From positions 611,376 to 675,375 of the forward strand of contig NZ_FNZF01000001.1 in assembly GCF_900109165.1 (NCBI RefSeq): a stretch of 64,000 nt of DNA. Reading direction: 5' to 3'. Source of the DNA: Bhargavaea ginsengi (GTDB lineage: Bacteria > Bacillota > Bacilli > Bacillales_A > Planococcaceae). The position numbers and the translations under genes were made by a program. Shown here piece after piece: positions 44,069-51,929 of this stretch. Below the pieces are notes generated by a model that did not search any database, was not told the DNA's origin, and saw only the letters and a list, made by a program, of their open reading frames with translations. Every line of letters begins with the position of its first letter. Within the stretch, counting starts at the first letter, position 1.

Positions 44069-44614
44069 TCAGTTGTCTTCAAAGTTCCGCTGTCCGTCCC
44101 GTTTGACGAGATGATAGCGTTTTTTCGGTTCACGGATCAGGAGCAACCGGATGTCGCGTCGTTCAACGAGCTGATACTTAAAACGCAGCGCTTTCTGGAA
44201 TTGGTTATGGAAGCTAAACCGGCTGACGGGCAGTGTGACGGTGTGACCGTTCGTGAGTGTCACGCACGTTTTCCCCTTTTCCACCGCTTCATAGCGATCG
44301 ATGTGGTGCAAGGCAAACCATGTACAATCTTCCCTCGACGGCGAAGTGGTCGGGAAAAGGATGATTGTCTCCTCCCCCTCGATCCGGACGGGCGTATTAT
44401 GCGTTCTCGACAGGATGTAATTGGCGCCGTCCCGCGCTCCGCGGAAACTGGTTCCCTGTGTCTTCAGCGTACGGTCTATCAACTGAGTCGGGCTGGCCCC
44501 GACTGTGATATACTCCTCCGGCAGCAGCACCTTGGCGTGCAGGTCCCCAAAAGTGTCGTACTCCGGAACAATTCCCATGGTCTCCTCTCCTATCAAGAAC
44601 ATCGCTGTTCTCAT
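44069..44614 (-). CDS. comK: Competence transcription factor ComK
   Basis: 181 residues against 192 in Bacillus subtilis. Matching blocks include SFRGARDGANYI, IILFPTTSPSREDCTW, ALHHIDRYEAVE and VTLTNGHTVTLPVSRFSF-HNQF. ComK is the master activator of DNA uptake genes and normally activates its own gene. The upstream 200 bases include a minus-strand TATAAT near 44815, but no clear pair of AAAAN5TTTT boxes was found. GGGG lies nine bases before the ATG. The C-terminus differs from the Bacillus protein. Confidence 0.9.
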   Translation of the reverse strand: MRTAMFLIGEETMGIVPEYDTFGDLHAKVLLPEEYITVGASPTQLIDRTLKTQGTSFRGARDGANYILSRTHNTPVRIEGEETIILFPTTSPSREDCTWFALHHIDRYEAVEKGKTCVTLTNGHTVTLPVSRFSFHNQFQKALRFKYQLVERRDIRLLLIREPKKRYHLVKRDGQRNFEDN

Positions 44615-44921
44615 GCCCCCATCCCCTTTGATCTGATTTTTCCCTGCTGTCTCTCCAGGAAATTAACTACTGTGGTGCACCATTTAAGTGCAACCATTCA
44701 CCCTCTCCTCACCTCGCACCTCTCAACTAAGAAAAAGGAACCAGACTGACAAGGAAGCAAATGACCCAGAGAAATCCAAATCATTGGAATAAATGAGTGA
44801 TGATTCCCTTTCTGATTCTATTATAGATAAATCGGCCAATAAAAGTCTATCTATTTTGACAATTTAAGATAAGAATTGCTGAATATTGTCGTTGAGCGCG
44901 CTTTCCGGGAAAGCTAAAAAC

Positions 44922-45074
44922 CTAAAAGAAGTTCGCCGCACCATCAACAACCTTCTCCCACTTCGCGCTAGGATGGATGATCTCGGAGATTCTGTGCCGC
45001 TCCCCCTTTGGCACCTTCTTGGTTTCATACAGCGACTTGGCCCCGACAAACGTGACGGTGACCAGACATTTCCC
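44922..45074 (-). pseudogene. Coding-like remnant (about 50 codons) without a start
   Basis: On the minus strand a frame running from just after a TGA (45077) to TAG at 44922 reads LVTVTFVGAKSLYETKKV, then PKGERHRISEIIHPSAKWEK, then VVDGAANFF. The residue mix is clearly coding-like, but there is no ATG/GTG/TTG. Upstream in the same frame, across the stop, IVSREAALRK continues and a AAAGGAGG lies near 45170. A decayed small gene is the best reading. Other parts of 44615-45250 hold no gene I can support. Confidence 0.4.
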
Positions 45075-45257
45075 TCATTTCCGGAGTGCGGCTTCCCTTG
45101 AAACAATCCTTCAAGCATTGAGACCCCTATCATTACCTACAGAAGCATGAAGAAATCTGCACAACTGAATCTCAGCCTCCTTTACATCCTCCGCACCTTC
45201 CTCTACACTGGAGGCATCGGGGCAACCCGGGACACAACAAACTGCATACCGTCAATT

Positions 45258-45346
45258 GCACTGGGGGTGCCCGTTACGGGCTGAGATGAGAGCGTTGCTC
45301 CGATCCCTTAGGACTCGATCAGGTTAGGACCTGCGTGAGGAAGTGC
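45258..45346 (+). ncRNA. TPP (thiamine pyrophosphate) riboswitch
   Basis: The THI-box is complete: GGGGGTGCCC, GGGCTGAGA, then the CCCTTAGGACTCGATC block, AGGTTAGGACCTGCGTGAGG, closing with AAGTGC that pairs with GCACT at the start (P1). It precedes a terminator hairpin and ykoF, so TPP should stop transcription of ykoFEDC. Confidence 0.95.
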
Positions 45347-45395
45347 GGCGAGTTTCATGGCGCCCTTCTGTAACTGGGCATGTTCTGAAATTACG

Positions 45396-45423
45396 GCTGC
45401 ATCTTCACGGGTGCAGCTTTTTT
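45396..45423 (+). terminator. Riboswitch-controlled terminator
   Basis: GCTGCATC pairs with GGTGCAGC, followed by six T, 31 bases before the ykoF start. This is the expression platform of the TPP riboswitch. Confidence 0.88.
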
Positions 45424-45453
45424 GTGTTCATTTTCAGAAGGGGGAATTTAGAA

Positions 45454-46044
45454 ATGGAAGAATTGCAATGTGGAATGAGTCCGATCGTTGGGTTCCGGTT
45501 TACGCTCAATCCGATGACGGATGATTTTGTTGCCGTAATTAAAGGGGCTCTAGAGGAGGTCGACACGTCCGCAGTATGGATGCACACGGATGACGTGTCG
45601 ACGGTCATCCGCGGAAAGCAGGTGCATGTGTTCAACGTGGCGAAGGCGCTGGCCCTCCATGCAGCGAAAACCGGCGTGCACGTGGCGCTGAACGGGACGT
45701 TTTCGGCGGGCTGCCCGGGAGACACCGCGGGAGATGCGTACCTGGACAAGCCGGACGAGCCGCTGAACAACGACAAGACCAAGCAATATGTATCGTCGCA
45801 ATTTGCACTGTATCCGATGAACAACCCGGATTACATGTCGGTCATTTACCGCGAAGTGGAACGCGCGAAAGAGCGCGGCGTGTTCAATGAGTCGATGCAT
45901 TACTCGAGCGGGATTCACGGGGATATCCATGACGTGTTCGACTTCTATGAGGAGACGTTCACCCATGCCCGCTCCGAAGAGCACCGCCACCTCGTGATGA
46001 CCGTCTCGATGAGCATCAACAGCCCGTCCCACGGAGGGAAATGA
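45454..46044 (+). CDS. ykoF: Thiamine/HMP-binding protein YkoF
   Basis: 196 residues, like the Bacillus protein (about 200). The two-repeat ACT-like fold is visible as GFRFTLNPMTDDFV and again QFALYPMNNPDYMSVIYREVE. YkoF binds hydroxymethylpyrimidine or thiamine in the cytoplasm. First gene under the riboswitch. ATG at 45454 has AAGGGGG upstream; the longer frame from 45343 runs through the terminator and is rejected. Confidence 0.93.
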   Translation: MEELQCGMSPIVGFRFTLNPMTDDFVAVIKGALEEVDTSAVWMHTDDVSTVIRGKQVHVFNVAKALALHAAKTGVHVALNGTFSAGCPGDTAGDAYLDKPDEPLNNDKTKQYVSSQFALYPMNNPDYMSVIYREVERAKERGVFNESMHYSSGIHGDIHDVFDFYEETFTHARSEEHRHLVMTVSMSINSPSHGGK

Positions 46045-46045
46045 C

Positions 46046-46627
46046 ATGTTGAAGTCATGGAAACTAAAAGAGATCGTGCTCATGTCCCTGTTCGGGGTAG
46101 TATTCGGCATTGTTTATCTCGTTGCCATCCACTTCGGCAACATCTGGGCCGGCCTGATCGGGCCGATCGCCTATGAGTGGATGTTCGGCATCTGGTTTAT
46201 CGTGTCGATCCTGTCAATGGCAATCATCCGCAAGCCCGGTGCTGCGGTGTTGCCGGAGTCGATAGCCGCAATCATTGAAGTCATGCTCGGCAACGCGGTC
46301 GGCCCCCGCCTTATTTTGTCAGGCGTCATCCAGGGGCTCGGAGCGGAAGCAGCATTTGCCGCAACCCGCTACCGCCACTTTAATCTGGCGGTCATGATGC
46401 TCGCGGGCGCGGGCGCTGCCGTGTTCAGTTTCGTATACGGCTACTTTGTCTCGGGCTATGCGGCGCTCGACCCGTCGTTCGTGCTTCTCATGTTCACGCT
46501 GCGCATGCTGAGCGGCGCCATCATTGCAGGAATAGGCGGCAAGTACCTCGCCGACGGACTGCTGGCAACTGGCGCGCTCCGCGGTTACGCCATTTCCCGA
46601 CCGAAACAGGGTGGGGCCGGTGCATGA
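46046..46627 (+). CDS. ykoE: ECF transporter S component YkoE (thiamine precursor)
   Basis: 193 residues, about five or six membrane spans. It starts MLKSWKLKEIVLMSLFGVVF and matches YkoE in GPIAYEWMFGIWFIVSILSM and MLSGAIIAGIGGKYLAD. It is the substrate-binding membrane subunit for a thiamine precursor, probably hydroxymethylpyrimidine. Starts one base after ykoF and overlaps ykoD. Confidence 0.92.
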   Translation: MLKSWKLKEIVLMSLFGVVFGIVYLVAIHFGNIWAGLIGPIAYEWMFGIWFIVSILSMAIIRKPGAAVLPESIAAIIEVMLGNAVGPRLILSGVIQGLGAEAAFAATRYRHFNLAVMMLAGAGAAVFSFVYGYFVSGYAALDPSFVLLMFTLRMLSGAIIAGIGGKYLADGLLATGALRGYAISRPKQGGAGA

Positions 46628-48047
46628 TCCGATTCTTGCGCTTGAGGATGCCTCATTCCGTTTTCCTGATGACCCGGACAACACGTTGAACGGCTTGACG
46701 TTCGATATCCACCGAGGCGAGCGGGTCGTCATCAGCGGGCCGAGCGGCTGCGGCAAAAGCACCCTGCTTTACCTGCTGAACCGGTTGTATCCGCTGAACT
46801 GTGATGGGATTGTCGAGGGTGACATCTGGCTGTTCGGGAAAAGTTCGGATGACTATCGCCCAGGGGAGATCAACCGGCTGATTGCGACCGTCTTCCAGGA
46901 TCCGGACTCCCAGTTCTGCATGACGACCGTCGAGGAGGAGCTCGCCTTCACGATGGAGAACTTGCGGGTTCCCCGTGCTGACATGGAGCGACGGATTGTG
47001 AACGTGCTCGATCAGACCGGACTCGCGGACTTCCGCCATTCGGTCATCCAGTCCCTGTCCGGCGGCCAGAAGCAGCGTGTTGCCACTGCCTGTGCACTTG
47101 TGGCAGAGCCGGAGGTCCTCCTTCTGGACGAACCGCTCTCCCACCTCGACCCGCTGACCGCCCGGAATTTCGTCCGGTGGTTGGACAGCCTTCAAAAGCA
47201 GACCGGCCTGACGATTGTCGCGGTGGAACACCGGCTTGATCTGTGGGAGGGATTCTTTGAAAGGGAGATTGCACTCGGCTCGGAAGGCCGGCTTCTTGCG
47301 GACGAGCCGGCCGTCCCAAAAGCTCCGGTTGTTTTCCCAAAACGCGCCTCCGGCATCACCGGCAGGCCTGCCCTATCTGTATCGGACCTGTCGGTTGAAA
47401 TCAGCGGGAAACAGCTGCTTGCTCCGCTTTCATTTGATGTGGGTGAAGGCGAAATCACCGTCATCGCGGGTCCGAACGGGAGCGGAAAATCAACTCTCGC
47501 CAAGGCACTCTGCGGCATCTATAAACACTCCGGTACCGTCCGGTCGCCCGGCACCGGATACGTTCCCCAGTCACCCGAATTCCTGTTTCTGACGAATTCC
47601 GTCCGGGATGAACTTGCTTTCTCGGGCTTGGCCTCGACAGAAACACAGGACAATCTCGCAAATCGGCTGAAGCTCAGGCCTATTTGGGACGCCCATCCGT
47701 TCTCGGTCAGCCACGGCCAGAAGCGCCGAGTCGCAATCGGTGCCATGCTCGCCGACAACCGCCCGGTCATCATCATGGACGAGCCGACATCCGGGCAAGA
47801 CGCTGCGGGCTTACAGGAACTGTTTTCCCTCATCGACGAACGCTCCCAGGAAGGCATCACATTTCTGATCATCACCCATGACATGGAATTCGCCGCGGCT
47901 GTCGCAGATTCGATTCTCTTGGTTAATGAAGGACGCCTGACCGGAAAATTCAAAGCGAAGGATGTGTGGGCGGATTCTTCACTGCTGGGCGCACACCATC
48001 TCCTCCCGCCGAAAGGAGCGGACCGCCGTGAGCCGGCTTTTGCATGA
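46620..48047 (+). CDS. ykoD: ECF transporter ATPase YkoD (two ABC domains)
   Basis: 475 residues with two ABC domains in one chain. Domain 1 has GPSGCGKST, SLSGGQKQRV and LLLDEPLSHLD; domain 2 has GPNGSGKST, SVSHGQKRRV and IIMDEPTSGQD. The second signature SHGQ in place of SGGQ is a mild variant. It powers the YkoEC unit. GTG at 46620 was preferred to 46611 because the GGGTGG site fits; either is possible. Confidence 0.92.
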   Translation: MHDPILALEDASFRFPDDPDNTLNGLTFDIHRGERVVISGPSGCGKSTLLYLLNRLYPLNCDGIVEGDIWLFGKSSDDYRPGEINRLIATVFQDPDSQFCMTTVEEELAFTMENLRVPRADMERRIVNVLDQTGLADFRHSVIQSLSGGQKQRVATACALVAEPEVLLLDEPLSHLDPLTARNFVRWLDSLQKQTGLTIVAVEHRLDLWEGFFEREIALGSEGRLLADEPAVPKAPVVFPKRASGITGRPALSVSDLSVEISGKQLLAPLSFDVGEGEITVIAGPNGSGKSTLAKALCGIYKHSGTVRSPGTGYVPQSPEFLFLTNSVRDELAFSGLASTETQDNLANRLKLRPIWDAHPFSVSHGQKRRVAIGAMLADNRPVIIMDEPTSGQDAAGLQELFSLIDERSQEGITFLIITHDMEFAAAVADSILLVNEGRLTGKFKAKDVWADSSLLGAHHLLPPKGADRREPAFA

Positions 48048-48786
48048 CATGAACCCGTCAGTGAAGTTCATCATCGTGACTGTCTCCATGCTCACGTTGG
48101 CCTTTTTCTTCAACCCGTGGACACCGCTCCTGTTCTGGCTCGGGATCCTGGCCCTGCAGGTAACGATGAGCCGGATCAACTGGAAGCTGTGGGCACTCAT
48201 GATGCTACCCTTCACGCTCGGCGCCGTCGGATACCTGTGGACGACACTCGTGTTCGGAGCGGACACCGGCGGTGAGGTCATCGGCTCTTTCGCCGGTATC
48301 CAAGTCACCGACGAGCAATGGGCCCATGCCTGGTCACTGACTTTCCGGGTTATGGCCTTCTCGACGCTGTCGCTGCTGTTTGCCTTCACCACGAATCCGG
48401 TCACCTTCGTCATGAGCCTCATGCAACAACTCAAGATCTCGCCGAAGATCGCCTATGGCACGATGGTCGGCTACCAGTTCCTGCCCGTATTGAAAGACGA
48501 ACTCACCCAGATCCGGCAGGCCCAGCGCCTGCGCGGTGTCGGGCAAGACCGGCACTGGTGGCACCGGATTGCCGGCACGAGACGCCTCCTGATCCCGATG
48601 CTCGCCGGAGCCGTCCGGAAAGCCGAACGAACCGCCTTCGCGATGGAAGCTAGAGGGTTCACCGGGGAACGGCGTGAAGAATTCTACCGGCCCGTGAAAG
48701 TGAGCGGCCTTGACTATGTATTGGCAGGCGTGTTTCTGGTGGTGCTCGCAGCGAGCTGTGCCGGCGGCCTGGTCTTGGGGAATTAA
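48028..48786 (+). CDS. ykoC: ECF transporter T component YkoC
   Basis: 252 residues with about five membrane spans and the T-component coupling motifs AQRLRGVG and AMEARGF near the C-terminus. Connects the S component and the ATPase. GTG at 48028 has AAAGGAG nine bases upstream and overlaps ykoD by 20 bases. Last gene of the riboswitch operon. Confidence 0.92.
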   Translation: MSRLLHDMNPSVKFIIVTVSMLTLAFFFNPWTPLLFWLGILALQVTMSRINWKLWALMMLPFTLGAVGYLWTTLVFGADTGGEVIGSFAGIQVTDEQWAHAWSLTFRVMAFSTLSLLFAFTTNPVTFVMSLMQQLKISPKIAYGTMVGYQFLPVLKDELTQIRQAQRLRGVGQDRHWWHRIAGTRRLLIPMLAGAVRKAERTAFAMEARGFTGERREEFYRPVKVSGLDYVLAGVFLVVLAASCAGGLVLGN

Positions 48787-48797
48787 CTAAATGAAGC

Positions 48798-48832
48798 AAG
48801 CATCCGGCAATGGGTTGCCGGATGCTTTTTTG
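48798..48832 (+). terminator. Terminator of the ykoFEDC operon
   Basis: A 13-bp stem (AAGCATCCGGCAA, loop TGGG) followed by T6, 12 bases after ykoC. Confidence 0.92.
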
Positions 48833-48867
48833 ATTGCCCTATAAGAATTCGGTCCTAAATTAGAGCC

Positions 48868-48972
48868 CACATAGATTTCTATGTGCGCTTTCGGCAGTTC
48901 TATGAGCGCTCAGGCCATTCCTATGTGCGCTTATCGAGCTTCTATGTGCGCTTCTTCTAGTTCTATGTGCGG
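48868..48972. repeat. 21-bp periodic mini-array C (CTATGTGCGC core)
   Basis: The core CTATGTGCGC recurs at 48879, 48900, 48921, 48942 and 48963, exactly 21 bp apart (the second unit has CTATGAGCGC, the last CTATGTGCGG). The first is preceded by its inverted half, CACATAGA, making an 8-bp palindrome with a TT centre. The last unit supplies the TAG stop codon of the DUF421 gene. It lies between convergent genes. Confidence 0.85.
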
Positions 48973-49691
48973 TTACCCTTTGGTTGTCTGCCTCCGACAA
49001 ACACTTTCACCATCCCGCTCCGTTCCACCGTCGCAAGCAGGACATCCTGCAATTGCACATAGTGCTCTTCTTTCAGGACGGACAACAACCTGGTTTCATC
49101 CTTTCCCTTTGACAGGAGCGCTTGTCGGTCGATCTTTCCTTCCCTCACAACGACAACCGGCAGGTCAAACGGCTCAGGCATCATATCAAAGTCCTGGCGG
49201 GTCGGCCCCTGGTATTGCGGACTTTCAAAAAATGAAATTGTGCCGTCTGGCTCCCATAGCGCCAAAGACAGCTTCTGGATATCCTCAATTTTCGCCTTCC
49301 GCGCCTCAGAAAGCAGATAATCGATGGTGATTCGGGCTTTTTTCAAGTTCGGATAAACAAGTTGCCCTCTTTCCACGAGCGGGAGCGGCCGGGGCAGAAC
49401 GAATTTTCGAATGCTCCCTGATTTCAGAACGGCGAAAACACTCGCAGAATACAGGACAGCAAGTGCAACCATGGTGATCATCGATCCTTTTAGGCCGAGC
49501 CCTTCATCAGAAAGCGGGTGCGCAATGATATTCCCGATCGTAATGGCAACTGCAAAATCCAGCAGGCTCAGCTGTGATATCGACCGCTGGCCCATCGCCT
49601 TGACCACGATCAGCAGGAAGATATAGGAGACGATTGCCCGCAGAATCCACTGCATGGCGGTCAGCGTTTCCTGAGCATGAAAGAACTCCAC
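48963..49691 (-). CDS. DUF421 (YetF/YcaP-like) membrane protein
   Basis: 242 residues. Three N-terminal spans, MGQRSISQLSLLDFAVAITIGN typical of the family, then two YetF-type cytoplasmic domains (RITIDYLLSEARKAKIEDI; LPVVVVREGKIDRQAL). Function of the family is not established. GTG at 49691 has GAGGGG upstream. The C-terminal residues and stop (PKGNRT) are encoded at the edge of repeat array C. Confidence 0.85.
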   Translation of the reverse strand: MEFFHAQETLTAMQWILRAIVSYIFLLIVVKAMGQRSISQLSLLDFAVAITIGNIIAHPLSDEGLGLKGSMITMVALAVLYSASVFAVLKSGSIRKFVLPRPLPLVERGQLVYPNLKKARITIDYLLSEARKAKIEDIQKLSLALWEPDGTISFFESPQYQGPTRQDFDMMPEPFDLPVVVVREGKIDRQALLSKGKDETRLLSVLKEEHYVQLQDVLLATVERSGMVKVFVGGRQPKGNRT

Positions 49692-49762
49692 CGGCCCCGC
49701 CCCTCTCGGCTGTTTTCAGCCAGTGTGCCCAAGAGGAGCAGAGGTTTACACCTGCATACCGA

Positions 49763-49786
49763 GCGCGCATAGATTTCTATGCGCGC
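49763..49786. repeat. Perfect 24-base palindrome with the array C core
   Basis: GCGCGCATAGA (49763-49773), TT, TCTATGCGCGC (49776-49786). It carries one direct and one inverted copy of the array C motif (CTATGNGCGC) and lies 72 bases before the DUF421 start and 47 bases after the PH gene. It has no T-run, so it is not an ordinary terminator. Confidence 0.75.
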
Positions 49787-49832
49787 GGTCCCGTCAAAAA
49801 AGAGAAAGCGCAGCCACGCCTTCTCCCATCCA

Positions 49833-50447
49833 TCAGTTATTGATGTACTTCTCAAACACCGCTCCGAAATCTTTCTCATGATACTTGGCACGCGCCTGCT
49901 GCATCCAGTTGAATCCGAATTCGGTCAGCTTTTCGTATTGTTCGGAAAGCTGAACATCCGAAGGCCGCGCGTTGTGGAGCACCTGGACAGCGCGGTCAAG
50001 GCTTTGAGTGGCCATGTCCATCTGGATGCTGTTTTCGTGCGTCACTTCAGCGATATAGACAAGCGCCTTGTACAGGTCTTTCAGCTGATCCAGCTGTTTC
50101 TTGTCGACATCGATGCTGTAGGCCTGGTTGCCCAGCGTGAACTTGATCTCTACATCAAGATCGACTTTCCCGGCAGTCTCCAGCGCAACATCCGCGAATT
50201 TGTATTGCGAGTACGCATAGCGCTTAAGCGTCCGCTTGGAAGACACGGCAGTGTCTCCGTCCACATGGATGAACGCAATGTTCGTGAAGCAGTACTCGTC
50301 CGCTTTCGTCTTGATCAGGAAATAGATTTTCTCGTTGTCCTCGTGACGGATGTAATCATCGGCGTCCGTCTTGTCATAATCCTCAGGTCCGATGATTTTC
50401 CCGATATCCGACAGGCCCAGCGCGTCGGAAGCGATTTTCTTCAGCAT
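49833..50447 (-). CDS. YvbH-like PH domain protein
   Basis: 204 residues. N-terminal bacterial PH domain (LKKIASDALGLSDIGKIIGPED, TNIAFIHVDGDTAVSSKRTL, KFTLGNQAYSIDVDK) followed by a helical extension (LDRAVQVLHNARPSD..), as in YvbH of Bacillus. Function unknown; such proteins are soluble and likely bind lipids or proteins at the membrane. ATG at 50447 has GAGGGG upstream. Monocistronic. Confidence 0.85.
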   Translation of the reverse strand: MLKKIASDALGLSDIGKIIGPEDYDKTDADDYIRHEDNEKIYFLIKTKADEYCFTNIAFIHVDGDTAVSSKRTLKRYAYSQYKFADVALETAGKVDLDVEIKFTLGNQAYSIDVDKKQLDQLKDLYKALVYIAEVTHENSIQMDMATQSLDRAVQVLHNARPSDVQLSEQYEKLTEFGFNWMQQARAKYHEKDFGAVFEKYINN

Positions 50448-50567
50448 GGTGCAGCCCCTCTTCCTCATATAAATTCACTTTCAGTATAACATCTCACAAT
50501 TAGATATCCCGACAAAAAAGGAGCGTGCAGGTTGAACCGCCCTCACGCTCTCTCCATGAATTCCTCA

Positions 50568-51689
50568 TCAATTCACCGCCGCACCCCTTAACGGATGATA
50601 GGCACTTAAATCCATCCCTGTCTCCTCCCCCATAGCAAGGCAGGACGCCAGATAGCCGACATAAGGCCCCATCGTGAGACCCGATGGCCCCAGCCCCGTC
50701 GCGATAGTGACATGGCCGAGTTCCTCCAGTTTTCCGAGCAGCGGAAGAGAATCCTCGCCCATCGGCCGGAAGCCGATCCGGACTTCTCTCAGCGTTCCAG
50801 ATGAGAGTCCCGGTGCAATCCGGAGCGCTTCACCCGTGACTTCATGCACCCCTCCGACTGTCTGCCGGTAATCGAATCCCGAGCCGGTCTCCCTTGTTGC
50901 CCCCGCCACTACCCGTGAATCATCAAACGCCAGCATATAGTGGCTGCTCTGCGGCAAGACGACCGGCCAATCGGAAGTATCTTTACCCGCCATATCGATA
51001 TGAAGAATCTGTCCCCGCTGCGGCTGCACGTTCACCCGGACACCGAGCGGTTCAAGAAGTTCCGGCACCCATGCGCCAGCGGTCACGATCACTTGGTCAG
51101 CATCGATGATCTCGTCACCGGCGGCCACGCCTGTCACCTTGCCTCCGTCCGAAATGAGACTCGCTCTCCCTTCCACAATCCGCGCGCCATTCTTGCCGGC
51201 CGCCCTCACCATCGCCTCGCGCAGCAGCCGTCCGTCGATCCTGGCCGCGCCGGAGACAAAAACAGATTCAAGTTCTTCATTTAATGGAGGGAACCTGCGA
51301 CGGGTTTCCTGGGCGTCGAGCCGCTGGACTTCTCCCAATTCAGGTGCATCCGCCTTCTTGGCCCGGACTGCTTCTTCGATCTGGTCGAGCTTCTCAGGAC
51401 GGTCACTCACACAAAGCGCGCCAACCCGCTTGTAACTTGTCCGGTGCTCCCCGTCCTCTTTCAGACGGCGGATCAGTTCGGGATAAAACTTCGCCCCTTC
51501 TTTCGCCAGCCTATACCAATCCGGGTCGTCCGAATGGGAAGCCCATGGACAGATAATCCCTGCTCCCGCCAGCGTCGCTTTCCCCTTCTGTTCCTTGTCG
51601 ATCAGAATCACTTCTGCATCCGCCCGCCTGCTCAGATGATAGGCGGCACTTGCGCCGACGATACCCGCTCCGATAATGGCAACTTTCAT
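50568..51689 (-). CDS. FAD-dependent oxidoreductase (D-amino acid / glycine oxidase family)
   Basis: 373 residues. FAD motif GAGIVGASAAYHLSRR at the N-terminus, a GALCVSDRPEKLDQIEE insert and the late GFRPMGEDSLPLLG and ATGLGPSGLTMGPYVG blocks of the DAO/ThiO group. Oxidises a glycine- or D-amino-acid-like substrate. No thiamine synthesis genes adjoin it, so a ThiO role is less likely than amino acid oxidation. Start ATG has AGGAGGG upstream. Confidence 0.85.
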   Translation of the reverse strand: MKVAIIGAGIVGASAAYHLSRRADAEVILIDKEQKGKATLAGAGIICPWASHSDDPDWYRLAKEGAKFYPELIRRLKEDGEHRTSYKRVGALCVSDRPEKLDQIEEAVRAKKADAPELGEVQRLDAQETRRRFPPLNEELESVFVSGAARIDGRLLREAMVRAAGKNGARIVEGRASLISDGGKVTGVAAGDEIIDADQVIVTAGAWVPELLEPLGVRVNVQPQRGQILHIDMAGKDTSDWPVVLPQSSHYMLAFDDSRVVAGATRETGSGFDYRQTVGGVHEVTGEALRIAPGLSSGTLREVRIGFRPMGEDSLPLLGKLEELGHVTIATGLGPSGLTMGPYVGYLASCLAMGEETGMDLSAYHPLRGAAVN

Positions 51690-51757
51690 TGTGTCCCTCC
51701 TAAGTTCTAATTTTCAGTATATTTTAGGTGAGCGACTTCTTCAACAGAACCAAACAG

Positions 51758-51822
51758 GTGAAATACACAGGTGGTTTCAAGTGATTACCTCGGCCAAGCG
51801 AGTGGTTACGAATGAAAACCAC
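51758..51822. repeat. Weak 21-bp periodic mini-array D
   Basis: GTGATTAC (51781) and GTGGTTAC (51802) are 21 bp apart, with a looser GTGAAATAC at 51758 (23 bp before). Fewer and more decayed units than arrays A-C. Nothing else is seen in 51690-51929. Confidence 0.35.
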
Positions 51823-51929
51823 CGCTTATAAATGCAGTGGCTTCCTCAGATAAATCTTCGATTCTAACTGTATTCACTCTTTCTCTTTTTAGCAATGCGC
51901 ATTTACTCTCTTAACTCTCAGCAACGACC

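Noticed and set aside
44864-45133. 89-codon minus-strand frame and 71-codon plus-strand frame in the comK-riboswitch gap
   Set aside because: Both lack ribosome sites and show low-quality composition; the coding-like signal is in a third frame, reported as a remnant.
45343-45453. N-terminal extension of YkoF (37 residues)
   Set aside because: It would be translated through the riboswitch terminator; a proper ribosome site and family start lie at 45454.
48881-49330. Plus-strand frame beginning MCAFGSS with heptad repeats
   Set aside because: Product of array C followed by antisense of the DUF421 gene.
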